A stretch of 64,000 bases of DNA from Candidatus Dormiibacterota bacterium (lineage in GTDB: Bacteria > Chloroflexota > Dormibacteria > Dormibacterales > Dormibacteraceae), in assembly GCA_024280995.1 (NCBI GenBank), contig JAMXLM010000018.1, positions 372,001 through 436,000 of the forward strand, given 5' to 3'. Within the stretch, counting starts at the first letter, position 1, and each line of letters starts with the position of its first letter. Of this stretch, positions 45,619 to 56,105 are shown one piece after another. The notes beneath the pieces are model-generated. The model did not search any database and was not told the origin of the DNA. It worked only from the letters and a program-made list of their open reading frames with translations. The position numbers and the translations under genes were made by a program.

Positions 45619-46535
45619 TCGCAGGACCAGCCATCAACGCCACCGAGCTGCCCCTCAAGCTTTTTGCGAAAGGCAAGGTGCGCGACACCTACGAGCTGAC
45701 GGCCGACCAGCTCCTGATGGTCGCGACCGATCGCCTCTCCGCCTTCGACCACGTCCTGCCCAACGGCATCCCCGACCGCGGCAAGGTGCTGACCCAGCTG
45801 TCGATCTTCTGGTTCTCGCAGACCGACACGTTCCAGCCGAACCACTTGATCTCGGGCATGGTCCCGGATCTTCCAGCGGTGCTCAAGAACTTCCGCGAGG
45901 AGCTCGCGGGTCGTTTCATGATCGTCCGCAAGGCGAAGCGGATCGACTTCGAGTGCGTGGTCCGCGGATATCTCGCCGGCAGCGCGTGGAAGGAGTACGA
46001 GGAGTCGCAGTCGCTGGCGGGCGAGAAGATGCCGCCGGGCATGCGGCAGAGCGAAAAGCTCGCGTATCCGATCTTCTCGCCGGCGACCAAGGCGGACACC
46101 GGGCACGACGAGAACATCACCTTCGATCAGCTGAAGAGAGAGCTCGGCGAGGACCTGGCCACGAAGCTGCGCGACATGAGCCTGGAGCTGTACAAGTACG
46201 CGTCGGAGTTCGCCGCGCGTCGCGGCCTGATCCTCGCCGACACCAAGTTCGAGTTCGGGCAGATCGGCGACGACGTGATCCTGATCGACGAGGTGCTGAC
46301 CCCCGACAGCTCGCGCTACTGGGATGCGGCGACCTACCAGGTGGGCACGTCGCCGGACTCCTACGACAAGCAGTTCGTCCGCGACTGGCTGTCGCGTTCG
46401 GGATGGGACAAGAGCTCCGAGCCACCGTCGCTGCCGGCCGACGTGGTCGCGCAGACGCGGCTCCGCTACCTCACCGCGTACCAGCGAATCGTGGGCAAGC
46501 CCCTCTTTCCGCCCAAGCCGAGGAACGAAAGATGA
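45615..46535 (+). CDS. purC: SAICAR synthase
   Basis: 306 aa from TTG 45615, overlapping the purB stop. KGKVRDTYEL at the start, ATDRLSAFDHVLPNGIP (purine-binding), ECVVRGYLAGSAWKEY, LILADTKFEFG and LIDEVLTPDSSRYWD. Length fits the longer eukaryote-like/actinobacterial PurC. Joins CAIR and aspartate. ATGA overlap with purS. Confidence 0.95.
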   Translation: MIAGPAINATELPLKLFAKGKVRDTYELTADQLLMVATDRLSAFDHVLPNGIPDRGKVLTQLSIFWFSQTDTFQPNHLISGMVPDLPAVLKNFREELAGRFMIVRKAKRIDFECVVRGYLAGSAWKEYEESQSLAGEKMPPGMRQSEKLAYPIFSPATKADTGHDENITFDQLKRELGEDLATKLRDMSLELYKYASEFAARRGLILADTKFEFGQIGDDVILIDEVLTPDSSRYWDAATYQVGTSPDSYDKQFVRDWLSRSGWDKSSEPPSLPADVVAQTRLRYLTAYQRIVGKPLFPPKPRNER

Positions 46536-46789
46536 TTGCGCGAGTCATCGTCACTCCGAAGCCGGTGGTCAACGACCCTCAAGGTCTGACCGTCAAGCAA
46601 GGGCTCGGCGCGCTGGGCTTCACGGAGGTGACCGACGTCCGCGTCGGCAAGTACATCGAGGTCAAGCTCGAAGACGGAAGCGAGCATGAGGCACGGCGCC
46701 GGGTCGAGGAGATGTGCCGGCAGCTGCTGGCCAACCACGTGATCGAGGACTTCCACTTCGACCTCGAGCAGGAGCACAAGCGTCGGTGA
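46532..46789 (+). CDS. purS: FGAM synthase subunit PurS
   Basis: 85 aa from ATG 46532. Small PurS fold: [37 protein letters not shown], then [17 protein letters not shown]. Bridges PurQ and PurL in the three-part formylglycinamidine synthase. GTGA overlap with purQ. Confidence 0.95.
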   Translation: MIARVIVTPKPVVNDPQGLTVKQGLGALGFTEVTDVRVGKYIEVKLEDGSEHEARRRVEEMCRQLLANHVIEDFHFDLEQEHKRR

Positions 46790-47486
46790 AATTTGGTGTC
46801 GTGGTGTTCCCCGGGACCTGGTCCGACAGGGACTGCGGCTGGGTCGTCGACCAGGTGCTCGGCCACGAGCTGACCTACCTGTGGCACAAGGACACCGACC
46901 TGGGTGGCTGCGACTGTGTGATCCTGCCCGGTGGCTTCGCCTACGGCGACTACCTGCGCACGGGCGCGATCGCGCGGTTTGCGCCGATCATGGAAAAGGT
47001 CGGTGAGTTCGCGGACCGCGGCGGCCTCGTGTGGGGCATCTGCAACGGGTTCCAGGTTCTCTGCGAAGCCGGCCTTCTGCCCGGCGCGCTCATCCGCAAC
47101 GCCTCGCTCGAGTTCCGCTGCGAATGGACGAACCTGCTCGTCGAGCGCACTGACCTTCCCTTCACCGCGAAGTGCGGCGAGCGCGACGTCCTTCGGGTTC
47201 CCATCGCGCACGGCGAAGGCAGCTACTTCGCCGACCCCGCGACCCTTTCGCGCATCGAGCAGCGCGGGCAGGTCGTGTTCCGTTACTGCGACGCCGATGG
47301 TCGCGTGGTGCCCAGCGCCAACCCCAACGGGTCGCTGCACAACATCGCCGGCGTCATCAACACGCGCGGCAACGTGCTCGGGATGATGCCGCACCCCGAG
47401 CGCTGCTCCGAGGCCGAGCTCGGAGGAACCGACGGCCTCAAGCTCTTCCGGTCCGTGGCGGAGAACGCATTCAAGGTGCTGGTGTC

Positions 47487-47490
<4 letters not shown>
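46786..47490 (+). CDS. purQ: FGAM synthase glutaminase subunit PurQ
   Basis: 234 aa from GTG 46786. Class I amidotransferase: [45 protein letters not shown] with nucleophile Cys, and MMPHPERC with His and Glu. Supplies ammonia to PurL. TTGA overlap with purL. Confidence 0.95.
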
Positions 47491-49676
<2,186 letters not shown>

Positions 49677-51107
49677 ATGTGTGGCGTTTTCGGGATCTGC
49701 GCGAAGCAAGGGGTCGACGTCGCCAACCTCACCTACTTCGGCCTCTTCGCCCTGCAGCACCGTGGCCAGGAGTCGGCGGGAATCGCCGTCTCCGACGGAG
49801 CCTCGGTGCGTGTGCACCGCGAGATGGGCCTGGTCGCGCAGGTGTTCACACCGGCGACTATCAAAGAGCTCGGGGAGGGGTCGATCGTCGCCCTCGGGCA
49901 CACGCGCTACTCGACCACCGGCTCGAGCAGGCCGGAGAACGCGCACCCTCTGCCGTTCCAGCATCCGACGTTGGGTCCCGGCGCGATCGCGCACAACGGC
50001 AACCTTCTGAACGCCGACTCACTTCGCGCGCAGCTGGAGGAGGGCGGAGTCACCTTCGAGACGGCTCTCGACACCGAGGTGATGGCGCGCCTGATCGAGA
50101 ACACTCACGGGCGAACGTGGGAAGAGGTCATCCGGCGCACTTTTGCTCGGATCGTCGGCGCCTACTCCTGCGGCATCATCACGCCGAACCAGCTGATCGC
50201 CCTTCGCGATCCGTACGGTTTCCGGCCGCTGTGCATCGGCTACATCCCGCTGCCGGGGCAGCCCGCGCACGTGGTCGCATCCGAGACCTGTGCCCTCGAC
50301 ACTGTGCACGCCACCTTTGTGCGCGAGGTGCAGCCCGGCGAGATGGTGGTGATGGACGAGCACGGCGTGCACAGCGTCGGCTTCCAGGCGGCGAGCAAGC
50401 ACGCGATGTGCGTATTCGAGTTCATCTATTTCGCGCGGCCAGACTCGATCCTCAAGAACTGCGAGCTCGAGGACGCGCGCATCCGCATGGGCCACGAGCT
50501 GGCGCAGGAGGCGCCGGTGGAGGCGGACATGGTGATCCCGTTCCCCGACTCCGGCACGCCGGCGGCGATCGGGTACGCGGAAGCCGCGGGCATCCCGTTC
50601 CGCGAGGCGCTCATGAAGAGCCGCTACATCAACCGCACGTTCATCCAGCCCGACCAGTCGCTGCGCGAGGCGGGCGTGATGTTGAAGCTCAACCCACTGC
50701 CGAGATCGATCAAGGGCAAGCGAGTGATCGCGGTGGACGACTCGATCGTCCGTGGCACGACCTCTCGCCGGATCATCGAGCGCCTGCGCGCGGCCGGCGC
50801 CAGCGAGATCCACATGCGCATCTCGAGCCCGCCCATGCGCTTCCCCTGCTTCATGGGCGTGGACATCGGCTCGACGAAGGAGCTCATCGCTTCGGGGCGC
50901 TCAGTCGACGAGGTGCGCCAGCAGATCGGCGCCGACTCGCTGCACTACCTGTCGATTCCCGGCCTGATTCGGGCCATCGGTCGCGGCACCGCCCAGGAAT
51001 TCTGCCGGGCGTGCTTCGACGGTAGCTATCCGGTGCCTGTCCCCCAGCAACTCGAGATGGACAAAATGCAGTTCGAGTCACCGCAGCCACAACTGACAAA
51101 GGTGTGA
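49677..51107 (+). CDS. purF: Amidophosphoribosyltransferase
   Basis: 476 aa. MCGVFGICAKQG: nucleophile Cys2, with no propeptide. LQHRGQESAGIA, GHTRYSTTGSS; PRTase motif VIAVDDSIVRGTTSRR. Cys in AMCVFEF, FPCFMG and CRACFDGSYPVP (CxxC) match the 4Fe-4S ligands of the Bacillus-type enzyme, so oxygen lability is expected. Commits PRPP to purines. GTGA overlap with purM. Confidence 0.95.
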   Translation: MCGVFGICAKQGVDVANLTYFGLFALQHRGQESAGIAVSDGASVRVHREMGLVAQVFTPATIKELGEGSIVALGHTRYSTTGSSRPENAHPLPFQHPTLGPGAIAHNGNLLNADSLRAQLEEGGVTFETALDTEVMARLIENTHGRTWEEVIRRTFARIVGAYSCGIITPNQLIALRDPYGFRPLCIGYIPLPGQPAHVVASETCALDTVHATFVREVQPGEMVVMDEHGVHSVGFQAASKHAMCVFEFIYFARPDSILKNCELEDARIRMGHELAQEAPVEADMVIPFPDSGTPAAIGYAEAAGIPFREALMKSRYINRTFIQPDQSLREAGVMLKLNPLPRSIKGKRVIAVDDSIVRGTTSRRIIERLRAAGASEIHMRISSPPMRFPCFMGVDIGSTKELIASGRSVDEVRQQIGADSLHYLSIPGLIRAIGRGTAQEFCRACFDGSYPVPVPQQLEMDKMQFESPQPQLTKV

Positions 51108-52057
51108 GCGCGGAAGGCCTTTCCTACGCCGCTGCGGGCGTCGACATCGAGGCCTATGAGCGCGCGCTGGAGAAGGTCAAGCCGCTGATCGCGGCCACTC
51201 ACGGCAAGGAGGTCGCGCAGGGGGTCGGCCCGTTCGCGGGCCTCTACGCGCTCCCCGGCGGCGGCCACCTGGCCGCGAGCGCCGACGGCGTCGGCACGAA
51301 GATCAAGGTCGCGATCGCGACCGGCAATCACCGCGTCATCGGCGCAGACATCGTCAACCACTGCGTCAACGACATCGCGACCGCGGGCGCGCGACCGCTT
51401 TTCTTCCTCGACTACTTCGCGACGGGCAAGCTGGACCCCGCCGTCTTCACCCAGCTGATCGAGGGGATGACCGAGGCCTGTCGCAGCGCGGGCTGCGCAC
51501 TGCTCGGTGGCGAGACCGCGGAGATGCCGGGCGTCTACGCGCTGGGCGACTACGACCTCGCGGGCTTCATCGTCGGCCTGGTCGATGCCGGCGCGCGGCG
51601 CGAGCCCGCACGCGAAGGCGATGTGCTGGTGGGTTTGCGTTCGAGCGGCCTCCATACGAACGGCTACTCGCTGGCCCGCAAGGTGTTCGAAGGCGTCGCG
51701 CTCACGCCCGATCTGAGCGCCGCCCTCACGGCGCCGCACCTGAGCTACCTGGCCGACATGGGCCGTCTTCGCTGGAAGGCCGCGGCGCACATAACGGGTG
51801 GTGGAATCCCCGGCAACCTGCCTCGCGCACTCCCCGAGGGGACCGCGGCGGTGGTCAACAAGACGGCCTGGAGGCCGAACCCGATCTTTGCCGAGATCCG
51901 GAAGCGGGGCGGTGTGTCCGACAACGAGATGTGGGGAACGTTCAACATGGGACTGGGGATGATCCTGGTGATGGATCCGAAGGACGTTCCGGAGGGTGCG
52001 TTGGTCGTCGGCGAGGTGGTGAAACAGTCCGGTCCTGAACGGGTCGAGTTGCACTGA
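51104..52057 (+). CDS. purM: AIR synthetase
   Basis: 317 aa from GTG 51104. ASADGVGTKIKVA, VNHCVNDIATAGARPLFFLDYF, LLGGETAEMPGVY, and HITGGGIPGNLPR. Makes aminoimidazole ribonucleotide. Slightly shorter than most PurM. Its stop overlaps a CTG start of purN. Confidence 0.95.
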   Translation: MSAEGLSYAAAGVDIEAYERALEKVKPLIAATHGKEVAQGVGPFAGLYALPGGGHLAASADGVGTKIKVAIATGNHRVIGADIVNHCVNDIATAGARPLFFLDYFATGKLDPAVFTQLIEGMTEACRSAGCALLGGETAEMPGVYALGDYDLAGFIVGLVDAGARREPAREGDVLVGLRSSGLHTNGYSLARKVFEGVALTPDLSAALTAPHLSYLADMGRLRWKAAAHITGGGIPGNLPRALPEGTAAVVNKTAWRPNPIFAEIRKRGGVSDNEMWGTFNMGLGMILVMDPKDVPEGALVVGEVVKQSGPERVELH

Positions 52058-52626
52058 AACTCGGCATCTGCGTTTCGGGACAAGGCACAAACCTCCGCAA
52101 TCTCGTCGAGCGTCAGTTCGACGTGGTCGCGGTGGCGACGAACCGCGCGTCGTGTCCGGCGGCCGCTTTCGCGAGGGAGCGCGGCATCCCGCTTGCGGCC
52201 CTGTCTCAGAAGACCTTTGCCTCCGCCGATGAGCGCGACGAGGCGATGCGCGATTTCTTTCTCGAACACGAGGTCGAGCTGGTCGTCGACGCGGGCTACG
52301 ACCGCATTCACACCCGGCCGTTCCTCGACGCGTTCGAAGGCCGCATCGTCAACGTCCACCCGTCGCTGCTGCCGATGTTCGCGGGCGGCATGGACGCCAT
52401 CGAGCAAGCGCTTGAAAGCGGCTTGAAGTTCACCGGGGCGACCGTGCACGTCGTCACCCCGGAGCTCGACGCCGGCCCGATCCTGCTCCAGGAATCCGTC
52501 CCGATCGTGGAAGGCGATACGGTGGAGACTCTGCGGGAGCGAGTGCATGAAGCGGAGCAGCGCATCCTTCCGGAGGGAATTCGCATGATGGAGGCGAGAC
52601 TTGCCCACAGCGATCCTGTCGGTTAG
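52054..52626 (+). CDS. purN: GAR formyltransferase with CTG start
   Basis: 190 aa from CTG 52054, which overlaps the purM stop as CTGA. This is the only start that keeps the family N-terminus LKLGICVSGQGTNLRNLVE; the first usual codon (GTG 52123) would lose that phosphate-binding loop. Active site: NVHPSLLPMFAGGMDA (Asn, His) and TPELDAGPIL (Asp). Transfers formyl from 10-formyl-THF to GAR. Overlaps purH by 26 bp. Confidence 0.92.
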   Translation: MKLGICVSGQGTNLRNLVERQFDVVAVATNRASCPAAAFARERGIPLAALSQKTFASADERDEAMRDFFLEHEVELVVDAGYDRIHTRPFLDAFEGRIVNVHPSLLPMFAGGMDAIEQALESGLKFTGATVHVVTPELDAGPILLQESVPIVEGDTVETLRERVHEAEQRILPEGIRMMEARLAHSDPVG

Positions 52627-54127
52627 CGACAAGACGCGTCTCGCGCCGTTCGCGCGCGGTCTGAGGCGGCTGGGCTACGACCTTTTCGCAACCGGCAGCA
52701 CGCTTCAGGCGCTGCTCGACGCAGTCATCGAGGCGCAACCCGTCAGCGACCTCACGGGATTCCCCGAGATGATGGACGGTCGCGTCAAGACCCTCCACCC
52801 GGGCGTGCACGCGGGAATCCTGGCGCGTCGCGACCGGCCCGAACACCTCGAGGCGCTGGCCGAGCACGGTCTTCGCGAGATCGACCTCGTGTGCGTCAAT
52901 CTCTACCCGTTCGTCGACACCGTCTTGCGTGGCGACGCGACCTTCTCGGAGGCGGTCGAGCAGATCGACATCGGCGGCCCGGCGATGATCCGCGCCGCGG
53001 CCAAGAACCATGCGTCCGTGGTCGTGGTGGTGCGGCCACAGCGCTACAGCGAGGTCCTGGGCGCCCTCAACGAAGGGACCCTGGATCTCGACACGCGCAA
53101 GCGCCTCGCCGCCGAGGCATTCGCCCACACCTCCGCCTACGACGCGTGGGTCGCCGCCTACATGCGGAAGCAGGACGGCAACGGTTTTCCTGCCGAGATC
53201 ACCCTGACGGGACTCCTCGCGGAGCCGCTCAAGTACGGCGAGAACGACCACCAGAAGGCTGCGTTCTACCGTCTCGGGTTCGGTTCGGGCGGGGTCGCCG
53301 AGGCGCAGCAGGTGCAGGGCGGCGCACCGGGATTCAACAACATCCAGGACGCCTCGGCCGCGATGACGCTGGTGATGGATTACCACCAGCCTGCGGCCGC
53401 GATCATCAAGCACATGAACCCTTGCGGGCTGGCCGTGGCCGACGACCTGAGCGTCGCGTACCGCATGGCGTACGAATGCGATCGGGTCTCGGCTTTCGGC
53501 GGAATCGTCGCGGTCAACCGGCCGCTCGACCGAGCGACCGCGGAGCAGATCGTCCAGATAGTGACTCACGTCGTCGTCGCCCCCGATGTGCTCGACGAGG
53601 CGAAGGACACGCTTGCCCGGCGCAAGAACATGATCGTGCTCGCGGTTCCACAGCCGAACCCGACCTACTTCGATTACGAAGTGAGGTCCGTGCCGGGGGG
53701 ATTCCTCGTCCAGGATTGGGACCGCGCGACCTTCGACCGCGCGATCTGCACGACGGTCACGCGTCGCGAGCCCAGCGCTGCGGAGTGGGCGCAGCTCGGC
53801 AACGCGTGGACGGCCGTCAAGCACGTGAAATCGAACGCGATCGTCCTGTTCAAGGACGGCGCCGCGGTCGGCGTCGGCGCGGGTCAGATGTCACGCGTCG
53901 AGGCCGTCCAGATGGCCGTGATGCGCGCGGGCGAAAGGTCGGAAGGCGCTGTGCTGGCATCGGACGCGTTCTTTCCGTTTCCCGACGGCCTCGAGCTGGC
54001 CGTGGCCGCGGGCGTGACGGCGGTCATCCAGCCTGGCGGCTCGATGCGCGATGCGGACGTGATCGCCGCCGCCGACAACGCCGGGATCGCGATGGTCACG
54101 ACCGGCCGGCGCCACTTCAAGCACTGA
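52601..54127 (+). CDS. purH: AICAR transformylase/IMP cyclohydrolase
   Basis: 508 aa from TTG 52601. IMPCH N-domain: AILSVSDKTRLAPFARGL, FPEMMDGRVKTLHPGVHAG; AICAR-Tfase domain: IIKHMNPCGLAVAD (KHxNPCG) and SDAFFPFPDGLE, with RRHFKH at the end. Last two steps to IMP, again using 10-formyl-THF. TGA is followed immediately by the GTG of the tryptophan dioxygenase gene. Confidence 0.95.
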   Translation: MPTAILSVSDKTRLAPFARGLRRLGYDLFATGSTLQALLDAVIEAQPVSDLTGFPEMMDGRVKTLHPGVHAGILARRDRPEHLEALAEHGLREIDLVCVNLYPFVDTVLRGDATFSEAVEQIDIGGPAMIRAAAKNHASVVVVVRPQRYSEVLGALNEGTLDLDTRKRLAAEAFAHTSAYDAWVAAYMRKQDGNGFPAEITLTGLLAEPLKYGENDHQKAAFYRLGFGSGGVAEAQQVQGGAPGFNNIQDASAAMTLVMDYHQPAAAIIKHMNPCGLAVADDLSVAYRMAYECDRVSAFGGIVAVNRPLDRATAEQIVQIVTHVVVAPDVLDEAKDTLARRKNMIVLAVPQPNPTYFDYEVRSVPGGFLVQDWDRATFDRAICTTVTRREPSAAEWAQLGNAWTAVKHVKSNAIVLFKDGAAVGVGAGQMSRVEAVQMAVMRAGERSEGAVLASDAFFPFPDGLELAVAAGVTAVIQPGGSMRDADVIAAADNAGIAMVTTGRRHFKH

Positions 54128-54874
54128 GTGTCCCGTCGATTTGGAGAGGAGGGTCGCGAGCTCTCCTACGGCTCGTATCTGAAAGTCCCCGAGCTGCTGT
54201 CGCTGCAGCAGCGGCTCAGCGAAGAGCACGACGAGCTCCTCTTCATCGTCGCCCACCAGGTGTACGAGCTCTGGTTCAAGGTGGTTCTGTTCGAGCTCGA
54301 GGCCGCCCGTGACGAGATCGCGGCCGGCGACGTGTTCTTCGCCCGGCATCACCTCAACCGGGTAAACGTGATCGAAAGGCTGCTGGTCGAGCAGATCGAC
54401 GTCCTGGAGACGATGTCGCCTCAGGATTTTGTCGCTTTCCGCTCCAAGCTCGCGCCGGCGAGCGGGTTTCAGTCGGTCCAGTTCCGCGAGATCGAGTTCC
54501 TGTCCGGGCTCAAGGAGCCGAAGTACGTCGCGCGGCTCGAGGCGACGCCCGAGGAGATGGGCCGGCTGCGCAGACGACTGGAGGAGCCGACCGTCGCGGA
54601 CGCGTTCAACGAGCTGGTGAAGCGACGCGGCTCGCCGTCGCTGCCGGAGATCTTCCGCGACCGCGAGCGGCATGGCGACCTCTTCGACCTGTGCGAGGCG
54701 ATGCTCGACCACGACGAGGCGTTCGCGCACTGGCGGGCGCGCCACGTGCTCATGGTCGAGAGACAGATCGGCGGCAAGACCGGAACCGGTGGGAGCACTG
54801 GGGCCGAGTACCTGAGAGGCACGCTCGGCAAGCGCTTCTACCCGGACCTTTGGGAGGTCCGTTCGCAACTGTGA
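54128..54874 (+). CDS. kynA: Tryptophan 2,3-dioxygenase
   Basis: 248 aa from GTG 54128, directly after the purH stop. TDO motifs: ELSYGSYLKVPELLSLQ, HQVYELWFKVVLFELEAAR, SGFQSVQFREIEFLSG, ARHVLMVERQIGGKTG (haem His) and GTGGSTGAEYLR. A haem enzyme opening the indole ring to N-formylkynurenine. Same strand and no gap from purine genes; first of three genes that look like part of the kynurenine route. Confidence 0.93.
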   Translation: MSRRFGEEGRELSYGSYLKVPELLSLQQRLSEEHDELLFIVAHQVYELWFKVVLFELEAARDEIAAGDVFFARHHLNRVNVIERLLVEQIDVLETMSPQDFVAFRSKLAPASGFQSVQFREIEFLSGLKEPKYVARLEATPEEMGRLRRRLEEPTVADAFNELVKRRGSPSLPEIFRDRERHGDLFDLCEAMLDHDEAFAHWRARHVLMVERQIGGKTGTGGSTGAEYLRGTLGKRFYPDLWEVRSQL

Positions 54875-55050
54875 CCGAACCATTTCCCGGCGAGCGGCCG
54901 CAGCACCACATGAAGAAGACGCGCGTGGCAAGCCCGCGCGTCACCTGCGGGTCGTGCAAGAAGTTCGACGGCACGACCTGGTGCAGGCACTGGAACTTCC
55001 ACACGACCGCGGAGTCGCCGCCCTGCCGCTTCTACGCCAAAGCCGAATGA
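54871..55050 (+). CDS. Small four-cysteine protein between kynA and aminotransferase
   Basis: 59 aa from GTG 54871, overlapping the kynA stop (GTGA); its own TGA overlaps the next start (ATGA). After a basic start it has VTCGSCKKFDGTTWCRHWNF and then ESPPCRFYAKAE: Cys spacing CxxC-x8-C-x13-C, fit for zinc or an iron-sulfur cluster. His residues HWNFH lie inside. I do not recognise the family. Double coupling to its neighbours suggests it works with them. Confidence 0.7.
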   Translation: MTEPFPGERPQHHMKKTRVASPRVTCGSCKKFDGTTWCRHWNFHTTAESPPCRFYAKAE

Positions 55051-56105
55051 ACCCCGCCGAGGCGCGGACGCTGTTCCCGGTGCTCGCCAGGCGGGCATAC
55101 CTTCAAGCCGGATCGGTCGGCCCGCTGTCGCGCCGCACGGTGGAGGCGATGAAGGCGGCGGAGAACGTCGCGCTGGAGCGCGGACGCGGCGCCATCAGCA
55201 CGTTAGAGTCCGCGAGGGCCGTCGACGCCGATCTCAAGCAGCGCATTGCGCGGCTGATCAACGTGCCGGCCGAGAAGGTCGTGCTCACCACGTCGACTAC
55301 GGAGGGCTGCAACATCGTCATCACCGGTCTGCGGATCGGTCCCGACGACGAGGTGGTGACAACCGACGCCGAGCACCCGGGTCTGTCGGCGCCACTGCAA
55401 GCGTCCGGCGCGCGCATCAAGCAGGCGGCGGTGCTCCACCGCCCCGCGTCGGAGGCTCTGCGGGCGATCCTGGACGAGGTCACGCCCCAGACCCGGCTCA
55501 TCGCCCTCTCGCACGTGCTCTGGCTCAACGGCCACGTTCTGCCCCTGACCGAGATCAAGCAGGCGACGGGCCTACCGCTGCTGGTCGACGGCGCCCAGTC
55601 TGTGGGCGCGATCCCAGTCGACGCGTCGGTCGCGGACTGGTACACCGTCTCGGGACAGAAGTGGCTTTGCGGTCCTGAGACGGTCGGCGCGCTGTACGTC
55701 GCCGACCACGAAAGGCTGAAGCCTCGCATGCAGGCCCACTCGGCGTCGGTAAACCAGGACGCGGACCGCCTGCGTGTCGTGCATCTCTCGCCGATCGTCG
55801 TCGCGGGCATGCGCGCGGCGCTGGAAGACCTCCCCGCATGGGGCTTCGAGCGCGCCGCCGAGCTCGTGACCTACTGCCGCGGCGAGCTCCTCGGAGCCGG
55901 CGTTGAGGTCCGAACCGAAGCCGGGCAGGGGACGTTGATCTCATTTCGCCTGCCTGGAGATCCGGCGGAGCTCGTGAACGAGGCCGAGGAGAAAGACGTC
56001 GTCATCCGCAGCCTGCCGGACGGCTGGCTTCGGGCTTCAGTCGGGTGGTGGAACGACGAGGCGGACATCGACCGCCTCGTCGCTCTGATGAGACAAGAGT
56101 CTTAG
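55047..56105 (+). CDS. Class V aminotransferase, kynureninase-like
   Basis: 352 aa from ATG 55047. Fold type I PLP enzyme of the kynureninase/cysteine desulfurase/isopenicillin-N-epimerase group: TSTTEGCNIVITGL, TTDAEHPGLSAPL, LLVDGAQSVGAIPVD (PLP Asp), VSGQKWLCGPETVGALYV with the PLP Lys. The order kynA - small protein - class V enzyme favours kynureninase activity; NifS-like desulfurase is possible. No formamidase or monooxygenase gene nearby. Overlaps the convergent MFS gene by four bases. Confidence 0.72.
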   Translation: MNPAEARTLFPVLARRAYLQAGSVGPLSRRTVEAMKAAENVALERGRGAISTLESARAVDADLKQRIARLINVPAEKVVLTTSTTEGCNIVITGLRIGPDDEVVTTDAEHPGLSAPLQASGARIKQAAVLHRPASEALRAILDEVTPQTRLIALSHVLWLNGHVLPLTEIKQATGLPLLVDGAQSVGAIPVDASVADWYTVSGQKWLCGPETVGALYVADHERLKPRMQAHSASVNQDADRLRVVHLSPIVVAGMRAALEDLPAWGFERAAELVTYCRGELLGAGVEVRTEAGQGTLISFRLPGDPAELVNEAEEKDVVIRSLPDGWLRASVGWWNDEADIDRLVALMRQES

